Source: Brevibacillus brevis
Lineage (GTDB): Bacteria > Bacillota > Bacilli > Brevibacillales > Brevibacillaceae
Assembly: GCF_022026395.1 (NCBI RefSeq)
Contig: NZ_CP041767.1
Location: 5,272,001-5,336,000, forward strand
Length of the DNA stretch: 64,000 nucleotides
Direction: 5' to 3'
In this document: one piece after another, positions 5,938-15,043 of the stretch
Position numbering within the stretch: position 1 is the stretch's first letter
Layout: the number at the start of each line of letters is the position of its first letter
Program-made: the position numbers and the translations under genes
The notes under the pieces: model-generated
Told to the model about the DNA's origin: nothing
What the model saw: the letters and a program-made list of their open reading frames with translations, nothing else
Database searches by the model: none

Positions 5938-6495
5938 CTAGTTTTTTTGATAGAGATCACATGTCGCTACGTGATCATTGACCATGCCGACTGCTTGCAT
6001 AAAGGCGTAGCAAATGGTTGAACCGACAAACGTAAAACCGCGCTTTTTCAGGTCCTTGCTCATCTTGTCGCTGATTTCGGTAGAAGCAGGCACATCCTTC
6101 ATTTCCTGAAAATGATTATGGATCGGCTTTCCGCCTACAAACGACCAAAGATAGCTGCTAAAGGACCCAAACTCCTCCACAACCCGCAAATACGCGTGGG
6201 CGTTCTTCACGACGCCGCGAATCTTCAGCCTGTTTCGAACGATGCCTTCGTCTGTCAGCAATTGCTCAATTTTGGCTTCATCGTATTGAACGATTTTCTC
6301 CGCTTCAAAGTTATCAAACGCTCTTCGATAATTTTCCCGCTTCTTCAGGATCGTGTACCAGCTCAGTCCAGCCTGTGCGCCTTCCAAATTCAAACATTCA
6401 AAGAGCAACCGATCCTCATAGACAGGAACTCCCCACTCGTGATCGTGATAATCCATATAAATAGGGTCCTGATTCACCCAGCCGCACCGATTCAT
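5938..6495 (-). CDS. tag: DNA-3-methyladenine glycosylase I
   Basis: A 185-residue Tag-family enzyme that excises 3-methyladenine from alkylated DNA in base excision repair. Recognisable features: the N-terminal RCGWVNQDPIYMDYHDHEWG, which provides Cys and His of the structural zinc site; the GLSWYTILKKRENYRRAF helix-hairpin-helix region; and the C-terminal VNDHVATCDLY with the other His/Cys zinc ligands. The length equals that of typical Tag proteins. The gene starts a short unit with the DinB-like gene downstream, both plausible damage-response functions. Confidence 0.92.
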   Translation of the reverse strand: MNRCGWVNQDPIYMDYHDHEWGVPVYEDRLLFECLNLEGAQAGLSWYTILKKRENYRRAFDNFEAEKIVQYDEAKIEQLLTDEGIVRNRLKIRGVVKNAHAYLRVVEEFGSFSSYLWSFVGGKPIHNHFQEMKDVPASTEISDKMSKDLKKRGFTFVGSTICYAFMQAVGMVNDHVATCDLYQKN

Positions 6496-6582
6496 GGAAA
6501 GAAGCCTCCTCTACGAAATGCGAACATATATTCCTATATAAAGAATATACAATCATTGGGTATTCTGCAAGTTTTTCTTTAC

Positions 6583-6612
6583 AAAAAAAGACCTCATCCA
6601 TCTGAGGTCTCC
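6583..6612 (-). terminator. Terminator after map
   Basis: Minus strand AGACCTCA, 6-nt loop, TGAGGTCT and seven T residues, 7 bp after the stop of the methionine aminopeptidase gene. Confidence 0.8.
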
Positions 6613-6618
6613 CTGCAA

Positions 6619-7362
6619 TCAAGCCGTTAAAATAATTGGCTTCCCTTTCGTCACAACGATGGTGTGCTCGTATTGAGCTACGTAACTCTTATCAGGCGTA
6701 ATGAGCGCCCAACCATCCCTGCCATCGTCCACATATTCCGTCCCCGTTGAAATGAATGTTTCAATGGCCAATACGAGACCTTCTGTGAGCAAGCGTCTGT
6801 CCTTTTTGTCATAGTAATTCAAAATGTAAGCAGGCTCTTCATGCAAGCTTTTGCCGATGCCATGACCCGTAAGGTTTTTGACCACTGTAAAGCCTTTTTT
6901 CCTGGCCTCCTGATGAACAATGCGACCAATCTGGCTAAGCTTCGATCCCGCCTTTGCCGCATCCAATGCCTTGTACAGCGACTCCTCGGCGCATTCGCAT
7001 AAGGATTGTTTCTCGGGCTCACCTTCCCCTACCACGATGGAAGCACCTGTATCGGCAAAATATCCATCCAGCTCCGCCGAGACATCAATATTGATGATAT
7101 CGCCATTTTTCAAGACTGTATCATCAGGAATGCCGTGGGCAACAATGTGATTGACACTGATGCACGTATTCCCTGGAAAATCATACGTGATATTCGGTGC
7201 AGAACGCGCGCCGTATTTTGCCAAGATCTCTCCGCCAATCCGGTCGAGTTCTTTTGTTGTCACGCCTGCCCGCACTGCTTTTATCATCGCCTCTCTTGCT
7301 TCAGCGACAATACTACCGATCCGCTTCAAACAGATCAAATCATGTTCATTTTGAATTGACAT
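6619..7362 (-). CDS. map: Methionine aminopeptidase, type I
   Basis: A 247-residue pita-bread-fold metalloprotease that removes the initiator methionine from nascent proteins. The five metal ligands are visible: two Asp in IDVSAELDGYFADTGAS, His in GHGIGKSLHEEP, Glu in LAIETFIS and Glu in YEHTIVV. It stands alone with its own terminator, outside the ribosomal protein/adk cluster where the essential map usually lies, so it is probably a second copy comparable to YflG (MapB) of B. subtilis. The ATG at 7362 has GGAGGGAAT just upstream. Confidence 0.9.
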   Translation of the reverse strand: MSIQNEHDLICLKRIGSIVAEAREAMIKAVRAGVTTKELDRIGGEILAKYGARSAPNITYDFPGNTCISVNHIVAHGIPDDTVLKNGDIINIDVSAELDGYFADTGASIVVGEGEPEKQSLCECAEESLYKALDAAKAGSKLSQIGRIVHQEARKKGFTVVKNLTGHGIGKSLHEEPAYILNYYDKKDRRLLTEGLVLAIETFISTGTEYVDDGRDGWALITPDKSYVAQYEHTIVVTKGKPIILTA

Positions 7363-7455
7363 GTGATTCCCTCCTGTCTACGAATGTAATTATTCCCCTT
7401 TTCTACTCCTACATTGGAACATTTTTCATCACCAATCGCAACCCGCAGAAAAAAC

Positions 7456-7493
7456 AAAGAACCCCAGAAGCACCCTCTGCGGCTCTTATCTTA
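7456..7493 (-). terminator. Terminator after the alpha/beta hydrolase gene
   Basis: Minus strand AAGAGCCGCAGA pairs imperfectly with TCTGGGGTTCTT and is followed by TGTTTTTT, 6 bp after the stop at 7499. Confidence 0.6.
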
Positions 7494-7498
7494 CGAAG

Positions 7499-8314
7499 CT
7501 AGGCTGGATTCAGTGCATACATTCTGTGTGCTATTGTCGACTGCTTTTGAATAAACCCGATGGAGATTCGGTTAAATTCTTCCGGCTGATCGACATTGAC
7601 GACATGACCGCAGTCAGCGACTAGACTCAACTGTGCATATTGCCTTTTTTTCACACGCATCTGGACGAATGGCAAAAACATATGGTCTTCGTCCCCCATA
7701 ATGAACAAGGTAGGGATGGGAGGCTCTTTATCAAAGAGGGTTCCCAGGAAACGATTAATGCCTTTAGTCAGCTTGAACCATCTCTTGAATTCCTTTTGAC
7801 AAAGCTTTTTGGCTTCGCGGATAAACAAGGAACGCGATTCTTTATGACGCTTGTTCGGCATGATCACCCATGCGAACAGTCGATACAACCACATGTACGG
7901 GATGAAATGTTTGACCATATTCCCCAGCGTGATTAATACCTGCGATCGAACGTTCATGTGCGTCACAGCCCCTGCCAAAACCATAGAACGCATTCTGTCC
8001 GGGGCCTGCTCCGAAATAATCTGCACAATAATCGTCCCCAAAGAAATCCCCACAAAATGGGTGGAAACGATTTTTAAATGATCCAAAACCTCAATGATAT
8101 CTCTGCTGACATCATCAAAGGTGTATGTTTTAAACAGCTTGCCCGGGATGTTTTTAGATTTTCCGTGACCACGCATATCTACTAGAAGAACATTGAAATT
8201 CTCTTTGTATGCCTTAAGTTGTTTATACCAAATCGACGAGCTGCCCCCTGCCCCATGGACAAAAGTCACCCATTCGCAATCCTCACCACGTATGTATGTC
8301 TTATAATGGATCAC
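7499..8314 (-). CDS. Alpha/beta hydrolase
   Basis: A 271-residue single-domain alpha/beta hydrolase. The oxyanion motif HGAGGSSSIW is near residue 20, the nucleophile elbow GISLGT near 93, the acid is in GDEDHMF and the catalytic His in CGHVVNVDQPEEF. The region between strands 6 and 7 is rich in Lys/Arg and Phe/Trp and forms the substrate lid. The family includes esterases, peptidases and lactonases, and the sequence does not show which. No neighbour suggests a pathway; the gene has its own terminator and a GGGGGGAT site before the ATG. Confidence 0.8.
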   Translation of the reverse strand: MIHYKTYIRGEDCEWVTFVHGAGGSSSIWYKQLKAYKENFNVLLVDMRGHGKSKNIPGKLFKTYTFDDVSRDIIEVLDHLKIVSTHFVGISLGTIIVQIISEQAPDRMRSMVLAGAVTHMNVRSQVLITLGNMVKHFIPYMWLYRLFAWVIMPNKRHKESRSLFIREAKKLCQKEFKRWFKLTKGINRFLGTLFDKEPPIPTLFIMGDEDHMFLPFVQMRVKKRQYAQLSLVADCGHVVNVDQPEEFNRISIGFIQKQSTIAHRMYALNPA

Positions 8315-8408
8315 TTATATCCCCCCACCAGTATTATATAGGAGGGATGTCCCCGGTGAAAGGATTAGCATAATATTGAAATTTTTGTGTACATAGAGGC
8401 ATATCGCT

Positions 8409-8732
8409 TCACCCCAGTCTCTCTACTAAAAACCAAACGACATTGGAAATGAGCAAAGACTGTCCGATTCCAAAACTGAACCCTGTGAAAAAGCGCAGTT
8501 TGTTATTGCTTGTTCGCCACTTCCAATGTTGGGTAAAGCCATCAATCAGCATGGGCAATAAAAGCAGTCCAATGAAATAGTAAGAGGTCACGATATGCAT
8601 TCCTGCAAAAACAGGCGCCAGCAAGTATCCAGCTAGGATCGAAACACACCTGGCACATAGCGGCATTTTCTTGCCACCGATAGAAAAGGAACGATCTGCT
8701 CGTCGATGACAGGGAATCCACTGCGTATTCAT
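8409..8732 (-). CDS. DUF2085 membrane protein
   Basis: A small membrane protein of about 107 residues. The CHRRADRSF...KKMPLCARC pattern near the N-terminus is the signature of the DUF2085 family, whose Cys and His residues may bind a metal. At least two membrane helices follow (ILAGYLLAPVFAG and YYFIGLLLLPMLI), with a third at the C-terminus. GAGGGGG precedes the ATG at 8732 by 7 nt; a longer frame to 8765 is less likely. Function unknown. Confidence 0.7.
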   Translation of the reverse strand: MNTQWIPCHRRADRSFSIGGKKMPLCARCVSILAGYLLAPVFAGMHIVTSYYFIGLLLLPMLIDGFTQHWKWRTSNNKLRFFTGFSFGIGQSLLISNVVWFLVERLG

Positions 8733-8743
8733 TTTCATCCCCC

Positions 8744-9067
8744 TCAATCTGGCTTGCAATCGCAATCGGTTGCATCACAATTCGGACAATCAACGGGAAG
8801 ATGGCTGCAATCTGGCGAGCAATTTTTACGCTTTTTCCGGTTTGTCGAATAATAGAGGATCATGCTAATCAAAACAAGCAAACCAAGTATGATCAAGACT
8901 CCTCCTGTAACATAATCCCCTTGATACAGAAATACGCCTCCCGCTATCCATGCGATCATGCAAAGCGTTAATCCAAGAAAAAACAGATACACCCTCTCCC
9001 TTCTTCTCTTTCTACGAGAAAGCGTACCTGCAGTTTCACTGTGCGTTACGAAAGAGAGTGAAGTCAT
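8744..9067 (-). CDS. Two-span membrane protein with Cys-rich C-terminus
   Basis: A 107-residue protein not recognised as a known family. It has a basic segment (SRRKRRRER), two membrane helices at about 27-47 and 53-70, and a cytoplasmic or exposed tail with six Cys residues (CSPDCSHLPVDCPNCDATDC), which could bind metal or form disulfides. Its start overlaps the end of the YcdB/YcdC gene by 4 bp (9064-9067), so the two are probably translated together. The neighbouring DUF2085 gene is 11 bp downstream and is also Cys-containing. Confidence 0.6.
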   Translation of the reverse strand: MTSLSFVTHSETAGTLSRRKRRRERVYLFFLGLTLCMIAWIAGGVFLYQGDYVTGGVLIILGLLVLISMILYYSTNRKKRKNCSPDCSHLPVDCPNCDATDCDCKPD

Positions 9068-10587
9068 CGACCCGGCTGATTAGTTATGGCGTCGACATAT
9101 TTATACCGCTCTGTACGTGCGTATGTAAGCCGATAGACGGGGATCGGAACAGATGCTTTTTCTCTTCTATTTGTATCTCTGTCCTCAACCTGCACATATT
9201 CCAGTTCCACATCAAATAAGCCTACGAAACTCTCCGCGGCTTCCCGAGCAGACACACAAGTGACTGGATCGGGAATCTCCTTGTTTTGGCGTACATCGTG
9301 CTTGTAAAAACCCGTTACCTGGCCTGTCCAAGGATTCACTTTTACGTTGTAAACTCGATTGGTGAGAACAATCCCTTGTCGGCGCTCATAGAAGTAATAG
9401 GTATTTCCGGTACCGCGCAAATAAAAAAGCTCAAAATAGTGCAGCTCGGTTATTCCCCGCTCGATGTATTTCTCCAAAAAGCTCTTTGCGATTTGCAAAG
9501 CATCTTGGAATGAAAGGCGCGGCGTTTCATATTCCATTTTTTGATTAACTGTAAAGGCAAGTAACTCGTTGGTCGTTTGATTGAGTGTAACGCACACAAA
9601 ATCAGGGTCGTAAATGGTTTCAGCGTCCTCAGCTTCTGGTAAAGGCCAGTAATAATGAATAGTAGGAGGCCACTCAGGATCTGACGCAGCGTCAACGAAT
9701 TTGAAAGATCCACTCCTTGGATAGTAAGTTATTCCATCCTCATTCGGAGTCACGATTGTCGCTCTTTTAATCTCTGAGTGAGTTACATCTATTTGAAAAT
9801 GTTCCTTCAGCCATAGCTCGATCTCCTGAATGTCTGTGAAAAAAATAGATTCCCCTTGAGGAACTACGGGAATAACCTCGGAGTGGTTCTCTACAAGTCG
9901 TCTGCCCCCTATGACTGTCTTTGCTGGTTGTCCTGTCTCCGCATGAATGACTGCATAGGCTAGCGGTACCTCATCAGGAATGTACTTTAGCTGCCCTTCC
10001 TCCTGTTCATCGCATATGAGCATCATGTTGTTCTGAAATAAAGCTAGGTACGCTTGTTTCGCCTCATCCTTTGTTATGATTTGCGGCTTAGTCGGTTTAT
10101 CTTTTCGATCAAAATCATGAAATCCGCGGTAATAGATACCTACTAAATTTCCGAACTCGTCTAAAGCTATCCGCAAATGTACTCCTGAGAGCGGAATCCC
10201 ATGAAAAAAATAACGATAGTACAGCTCCCATTGTTTTTTCTTACGATACTCTCTCAAATTCGCTGTATGATCGCTCACCATCTCTTTCAGATGATCCCCG
10301 TATAATTTTTCCGCCACTTCCATAGCTCGCTCGGTTGCCGACTCGGCATCGATCCTCTCACCATATGCAATCGACTCTCGGTATGTTCTATCCAAGTCGA
10401 ATTCCATCACATATCCCGTTTCTTTGTCTATTTCCAGTTCTGTGTCATCATGACCTACTTTTATCTCCCAAGTTCTCCACTTATCGTACGTTTCGATTTG
10501 CAGATGAGACATTTCACGCAACTCTGGAAACAAACCAAACCATCTCTCCATCGTCTCCCGAACTGCTTCTGTTGGAAATGTAATCAT
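9064..10587 (-). CDS. YcdB/YcdC domain-containing protein
   Basis: A 507-residue protein built from PepSY-like YcdB/YcdC repeats. Diagnostic segments are the recurring 'x-x-TGxVxxF/Y' turns: DKETGYVMEFDLD, VNPWTGQVTGFYK and the segment DEFGNLVGIYYRG. There is no signal peptide, so it may act in the cytoplasm or at the membrane through its two-span neighbour encoded downstream. YcdB/YcdC domains are common in spore-formers but have no firmly assigned biochemical role. Three more copies or relatives occur in this window (22092-23801, 24352-25881 and the remnant at 37035), suggesting family expansion in this organism. Confidence 0.75.
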   Translation of the reverse strand: MITFPTEAVRETMERWFGLFPELREMSHLQIETYDKWRTWEIKVGHDDTELEIDKETGYVMEFDLDRTYRESIAYGERIDAESATERAMEVAEKLYGDHLKEMVSDHTANLREYRKKKQWELYYRYFFHGIPLSGVHLRIALDEFGNLVGIYYRGFHDFDRKDKPTKPQIITKDEAKQAYLALFQNNMMLICDEQEEGQLKYIPDEVPLAYAVIHAETGQPAKTVIGGRRLVENHSEVIPVVPQGESIFFTDIQEIELWLKEHFQIDVTHSEIKRATIVTPNEDGITYYPRSGSFKFVDAASDPEWPPTIHYYWPLPEAEDAETIYDPDFVCVTLNQTTNELLAFTVNQKMEYETPRLSFQDALQIAKSFLEKYIERGITELHYFELFYLRGTGNTYYFYERRQGIVLTNRVYNVKVNPWTGQVTGFYKHDVRQNKEIPDPVTCVSAREAAESFVGLFDVELEYVQVEDRDTNRREKASVPIPVYRLTYARTERYKYVDAITNQPGR

Positions 10588-10604
10588 TTTTTTCCCTCCC
10601 GAAC

Positions 10605-10636
10605 GAAAAAACCGTCAATGCAGACACTGACGGCTT
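10605..10636 (-). terminator. Terminator after the PepSY gene
   Basis: Minus strand AGCCGTCA, 10-nt loop, TGACGGTTTTTT, 20 bp after the stop of the PepSY protein gene. Confidence 0.75.
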
Positions 10637-10657
10637 TCTCTATTTAAATGTGTAATC

Positions 10658-11479
10658 CTAATCATCATCACCATCATCAAGATCATCGTCGTCGGTGTCA
10701 TTGGTGTTCGTAGCATCACTTGAAGATATATCCGCCGGAGCACTGCCGTTTTTATCCGCTGGTGTCTGATCATCATCGTCGTCATCATCGGTAGAGCTAT
10801 TGTCGATAGTCGTAGTCGAGAGCACTTTTCCGGTAATAGCATGTATGCGTACGTCTACCGTTTTCGAGTCTTTTTCCGTGATCACCCGATAGACGGCTCC
10901 ACTCTTTGTCTCGATCAAATCAACATCATCGATCTTGCCGCCACTTGTTCTTTCTGTCGCAATCTGTTTCGCTTGCTGTTCCGTAATTTTGGTCTGTGAC
11001 TGCGCTGGTGGATTCGAGCCTTGATTTGGCTTCGGCTGCTGCTGTGTTGGGGTTGTAGCTGGCTTGGTCGCGTTGCCAGAAGCATCTTTCCCAGCGTTAT
11101 TAGGTTGCTGTGCTGTGCTGGCTGTCGGAATTGAACCCGGCTGTATTGGATTCGTCGTCGTTTCGTTTGCCTTCGGCTGCGCAGTGGCTGCGACCAAGGA
11201 TAGCTCCTTCAAATCAATAATTTCGCCCGTATGTGCATTCACCATCACACTATATGTTCCACGCTCATTGAGGAGCTGGAGATTGTAAATGCTGTTTTCT
11301 CCTACATTTGTCATGGAGATTGATTCAATCTTCCCCGGGTAGCGGGCCGTCACGATCTGTTTGACTTCCTCCGCTGACAATGACCGCAAATCCATGCTCG
11401 CGAAGATCCGTTGCATGCCAAATGCTGTAGTGACCAACAGAAAACTCGCCAGCAGCCCTATTTTCCACTTTTTATTCAT
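10658..11479 (-). CDS. Secreted PepSY-domain protein with acidic tail (YkoI-like)
   Basis: A 273-residue protein with a signal peptide or anchor (residues 7-27), a first PepSY domain (LSAEEVKQIVTARYPGKI...VMVNAHTGEIIDL), a Pro/Thr/Gln-rich linker of about 55 residues, a second PepSY domain (TEQQAKQIATERTSG...RIHAITGKVLST) and a tail made largely of Asp with Ser/Thr. The tail could bind divalent cations. It is encoded 12 bp after a sensor kinase gene. The order regulator-kinase-PepSY matches ykoG-ykoH-ykoI of B. subtilis, so it may modulate or be controlled by that kinase at the outer membrane face. Confidence 0.8.
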   Translation of the reverse strand: MNKKWKIGLLASFLLVTTAFGMQRIFASMDLRSLSAEEVKQIVTARYPGKIESISMTNVGENSIYNLQLLNERGTYSVMVNAHTGEIIDLKELSLVAATAQPKANETTTNPIQPGSIPTASTAQQPNNAGKDASGNATKPATTPTQQQPKPNQGSNPPAQSQTKITEQQAKQIATERTSGGKIDDVDLIETKSGAVYRVITEKDSKTVDVRIHAITGKVLSTTTIDNSSTDDDDDDDQTPADKNGSAPADISSSDATNTNDTDDDDLDDGDDD

Positions 11480-11491
11480 ACGTACCTCCTG

Positions 11492-12859
11492 CTATTTCTT
11501 TGCCTGCCCTGGCAGAAAAACGGTCACGAGCGTCCATTTCCCTTCTTCGCTATCCAGGGCAATATCGCCTTGATGGGCATCGACGATCTGTTTGGCAATG
11601 GAAAGACCGAGTCCTACGCCCCCTGTTTCACGGCTGCGGGCTTTGTCTACACGGAAGAAACGATCAAAAACATGCTGCAAATCTTCCTTGGGAATCCCCA
11701 TTCCGTAGTCCTTCACTGAGAAAAATGGACGCTCCCCTTGAATCCCCACCTCAACCTCAATTTCATTGGAGCTGTATTTCATCGCATTGTCGAGTAAAAC
11801 GACGAGCACTTGTTTTAGTTTTTGTTCATCGGCCATCACCGGAACCGATTCGTGGCTTGCGCCCAGTTGAAAGGCTCTGCCATACGCATTGGTCAATTGT
11901 GCAATGGTCGTTTGGCACATCGGGATCAAGTCGATTTCTTTGACATCCAGATTCCATTCGGCACTATTGTTTGCAAGAAGGAGCATTTGATTGGTCATAT
12001 CCTTCATGCGCACGGCTTCGGAATAGATCGCTTCCACCGACTCTGCCAGAACCTCCGGCTTTTTCGTCCCCCAACGCTTCAATAGCTTTGCATAGCTTTC
12101 TACTACGGTCAGCGGCGTTTTCAATTCATGGGAAGCATCAGAGACGAACTGCTGCTGCTTCTCGAAGTTTTGCTGCAATAAATCCATCATCTTGTTAAAG
12201 GTACTTCCTAACGCATGCAATTCATCCCTGGATGTGTGCTCAAGCGGTATTTTCTTAAAAATACTGCGCGCTTGAATGTCTTCCATCGTTTGAATCATCG
12301 AGTTGACTGGTCGCAAAATCAGGTTGCTCAACATATGCCCTGCAAAAAAAGCAGGAATCAGCACGAACAACGAAGCAAATAGCAGAACATTTTGCAGCAG
12401 GCTCAAATTTTCTTGCAAACCGGCAATACTTTCAATGACTTCTAACGTGACAATTTTTCCATTCGTCCAAATGATCGGGACCTTGACGTATGCGTATTTC
12501 GCTCCGTTGACATCGAAGACACCGTCACTCGTTTTTCTATCAAAAATGGGCTTCGGTGCCGGGATTGGCTGCGTGCTGTCTACTTCCTGCGTGACGATCG
12601 CTCGCGATTGTTGATCGATAATCCGGATCATCCCGTTCGGTGGCAAATACGGCTGCAAGAGCGTAGCAGGGTCGAAACTTTCTACACCAATCTGATTGAG
12701 TCCACTCTGAATGTGCAGAACTTCTCGTTGCAGACGATCCAGTTCTCCGTCTGTTGTCACTTTGTAGAACATGAAGTAAATGAAGCTGTTGACCATGAGC
12801 AACAGAAGCAAGAGTGCGACCGTGGAGAACAAATGAATTTTATTTTTGATTTTCATCAT
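11492..12859 (-). CDS. Sensor histidine kinase (YkoH-like)
   Basis: A 455-residue membrane kinase: two membrane helices (about 8-30 and 158-180) frame an extracellular sensor of about 125 residues, followed by HAMP, the H-box SDASHELKTPL, and N, G1 and G2 ATP-binding motifs (DNAMKYS, DYGMGIP, GVGLGLSI). It starts directly at the stop of the response regulator gene (12859/12860). It would autophosphorylate on the H-box His and pass phosphate to the OmpR-type partner. The PepSY protein encoded downstream is a likely accessory or target; the signal is unknown. Confidence 0.88.
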   Translation of the reverse strand: MMKIKNKIHLFSTVALLLLLLMVNSFIYFMFYKVTTDGELDRLQREVLHIQSGLNQIGVESFDPATLLQPYLPPNGMIRIIDQQSRAIVTQEVDSTQPIPAPKPIFDRKTSDGVFDVNGAKYAYVKVPIIWTNGKIVTLEVIESIAGLQENLSLLQNVLLFASLFVLIPAFFAGHMLSNLILRPVNSMIQTMEDIQARSIFKKIPLEHTSRDELHALGSTFNKMMDLLQQNFEKQQQFVSDASHELKTPLTVVESYAKLLKRWGTKKPEVLAESVEAIYSEAVRMKDMTNQMLLLANNSAEWNLDVKEIDLIPMCQTTIAQLTNAYGRAFQLGASHESVPVMADEQKLKQVLVVLLDNAMKYSSNEIEVEVGIQGERPFFSVKDYGMGIPKEDLQHVFDRFFRVDKARSRETGGVGLGLSIAKQIVDAHQGDIALDSEEGKWTLVTVFLPGQAKK

Positions 12860-13546
12860 CTACCCCTTCAGCATATAACCAACGCCTCGTACTGTATGCA
12901 AAAGCGGGGTTTCATACCCTTGGTCCACCTTTTTACGCAAGTAACGGATATACACGTCAACGACATTTGTGTCTCCGAAATAATCAAATCCCCATACATG
13001 TGTAAGAATCTGTTCACGATTCAGAACTTGGTTTTTATTCTGCATCAAATAAAGCAACAAATCGAATTCACGCGGCGTCAGCTCGATCTGGCTGGACCCT
13101 CTCGTCACTTCCCGCGATTTTTCATCCAGGCTTAAATCCGCTACTTCTACCTTGGAGCTGGCTTCCACTTTTCTTGTCATCTGGGACAAGCGGAGGCAGG
13201 AACGGATGCGAGCCAGCAGTTCTTCGATTTCAAAAGGTTTCGTGATGTAGTCGTTCGCTCCTTGATCGAGTCCATTTACTTTGTCTACGACAGCATTCCT
13301 GGCCGTCAACAAAATGACTGGCGTCGCGGAGTCCTTTACCCGAATCCGACGAAGCACTTCTATGCCTGACAAACCTGGCAGCAGTACATCGAGCAAAACC
13401 AAGTTCCATCCGCCTTGGTTGTATTGTTCCAGCGCCTCGAGCCCTGTTTTTGCGATCTCACTTTCGTAACCTTCGTATTCCAGTTCTAATTGAATCACAC
13501 GAGCAATTTTCTCTTCATCTTCCACAATTAATATTCGCTCCGACAT
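12860..13546 (-). CDS. OmpR-family response regulator (YkoG-like)
   Basis: A 228-residue regulator with an N-terminal receiver (acidic pocket VEDEE, phospho-acceptor Asp53 in LLDVLLPG, Thr in LLTARN, Lys in YITKPF) and a C-terminal winged-helix DNA-binding domain (LTPREFDLLLYLM...VWGFDYFGDTNVVDVYIRYLRKK is the characteristic region). It is the first gene of the regulator-kinase-PepSY operon. GGAGG precedes the ATG at 13546. It likely controls its own operon; no binding repeats were identified in 13547-13642. Confidence 0.9.
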   Translation of the reverse strand: MSERILIVEDEEKIARVIQLELEYEGYESEIAKTGLEALEQYNQGGWNLVLLDVLLPGLSGIEVLRRIRVKDSATPVILLTARNAVVDKVNGLDQGANDYITKPFEIEELLARIRSCLRLSQMTRKVEASSKVEVADLSLDEKSREVTRGSSQIELTPREFDLLLYLMQNKNQVLNREQILTHVWGFDYFGDTNVVDVYIRYLRKKVDQGYETPLLHTVRGVGYMLKG

Positions 13547-13642
13547 GTAATCCTCCTAAGCCTTGCTCCATTATCCAGATGAGTTTAGCAAATATTGGCT
13601 GTGGATCAAAGAGTAATCCGTACGAAAGATATCATTTTTTAC

Positions 13643-15043
13643 TTATATCGATAACCCCACCCACTGCCAGTACGCGTAATAAAAGACGATCATCAGAATT
13701 GCGTGGGCTGCCCCTGCATACAAGCTCAACCGCAGCAAATCCTTAGGCAAAAAGGTCTCCTTGCCGCTTTCCTGGAACATGAGCAATGCTTTGGAGCTGA
13801 CATGGAAGGTCAGGCAGTAGTTCATGCCGACGATTCCTAAGAACAAAATGGTCACTTCATTCAAATCAAGGCTGCTCGCAAAGTAGAGAAGCGGTGGTAC
13901 AAGAATGACGGCTCTCGTTGTATGCGATGTAATGTACAGATGGGAGGTCAGTGTCAGCAAGGTAATAACCACAATGATCAGAAGGGATGATTCCCCTTCC
14001 AGATGCTCTGTGATCGTGAACAGCTTTTTCATGATCCACTCTGCCGCGCCGCTCTCCAACAACGACTTTCCGAGTGCAATCGCTGCCCCTACAAACAGAA
14101 TCAGATTCCACGAGACAGACTGTACGCCATCCTTCCATTTCATGACACCCACATTCGGCAATGTCAAAAGAAAGGCGCCAACGACTGTCGTAGTTGCAAT
14201 CTCGATTCCGTGAAAACGCTCTGTCAGCCAGAAAATGACCATCGCCCCGATCACGGCAACCGTATATTTTTCGTTGCGGGACAAGGTAAGGGAGAGCTTT
14301 TTGCTCGCGAGTGGGCGCTGCATCTCGTCTTTGGTGAGAAACAGAGCCAGAACAATCCGGCAAGTCACGATGCTGGCCACTACTCCAAACGGCAGTCCCC
14401 ACAACAGCCATTCCGCGAAGCTAATCCCTTCCCCATTGAACTCCTTCAGCATATCGAGCGCGATAAAATGGGAGCCTGCTCCGATCATAGTGGAGCTCGT
14501 CGATACTAAAATAATCGTCGGAATCAGGATCGCCATGGCTTTCGTGATTTGCTTGTTCCCGATTTCGGAGGTCAGCGAGTGAAAAACAGGCAGTAGCACC
14601 GCTGCGCGTCCAGAAGTAGACGGGATAAAGAAAGCGAGAAATTGAACGACGACCGTCAAGAGCCAAAACAAGCTTTTGACATTCTTTGCGCGGCTCACAA
14701 CCAGATCTGTTAGTTTCCCTGCCAAGCCGGTCACTTGAAGCGCACCGCCGAGAATGAACGAGCCAATCATTAACCAAATGACATCGGAGGCGAGCGAGTC
14801 GAACAAAATTTCCTGGTCAGCCGTTCCTGTCACGACGAGGAGTAATACGGAGCCAATCGCTACATAGGCGGAGTTCAGCGAGGTGGTCGTCCACAGGATC
14901 ACGGCGACACAGAAGCAGAACAAGCTCCATTTGGCTTCCAATGTCAGGGAAGACGGCAGCATAAGCAGTAATTCAACGAACATTATCAGGACAATCGGAA
15001 GGACCCAGGCAGGTCTTTCCTTTGCGACGGTCTGTGCAATCAC
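13643..15043 (-). CDS. SLC13/DASS-family transporter, probable glycerate or dicarboxylate carrier
   Basis: A 466-residue integral membrane protein with about 12 hydrophobic helices and the two Ser-Thr-rich re-entrant signatures of this family (FFIPSTSGRAAVLLPV and SHLYITSHTTRAVIL). Family members cotransport anions such as dicarboxylates or sulfate with sodium or act as exchangers. The start is taken as GTG at 15043, which overlaps the stop of the glycerate kinase gene (GTGA) with AAGGAG 8 nt upstream; a longer frame to 15133 would lie inside that gene. Tight coupling to glycerate kinase suggests the substrate is glycerate or a related hydroxy acid. Confidence 0.78.
   Translation of the reverse strand: MIAQTVAKERPAWVLPIVLIMFVELLLMLPSSLTLEAKWSLFCFCVAVILWTTTSLNSAYVAIGSVLLLVVTGTADQEILFDSLASDVIWLMIGSFILGGALQVTGLAGKLTDLVVSRAKNVKSLFWLLTVVVQFLAFFIPSTSGRAAVLLPVFHSLTSEIGNKQITKAMAILIPTIILVSTSSTMIGAGSHFIALDMLKEFNGEGISFAEWLLWGLPFGVVASIVTCRIVLALFLTKDEMQRPLASKKLSLTLSRNEKYTVAVIGAMVIFWLTERFHGIEIATTTVVGAFLLTLPNVGVMKWKDGVQSVSWNLILFVGAAIALGKSLLESGAAEWIMKKLFTITEHLEGESSLLIIVVITLLTLTSHLYITSHTTRAVILVPPLLYFASSLDLNEVTILFLGIVGMNYCLTFHVSSKALLMFQESGKETFLPKDLLRLSLYAGAAHAILMIVFYYAYWQWVGLSI

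Noticed and set aside
10680-10800. CRISPR-like or microsatellite array (repeated CATCATC/GTCGTC units)
   Set aside because: The repeats are the codons of the Asp-rich tail of the PepSY protein, without spacers.
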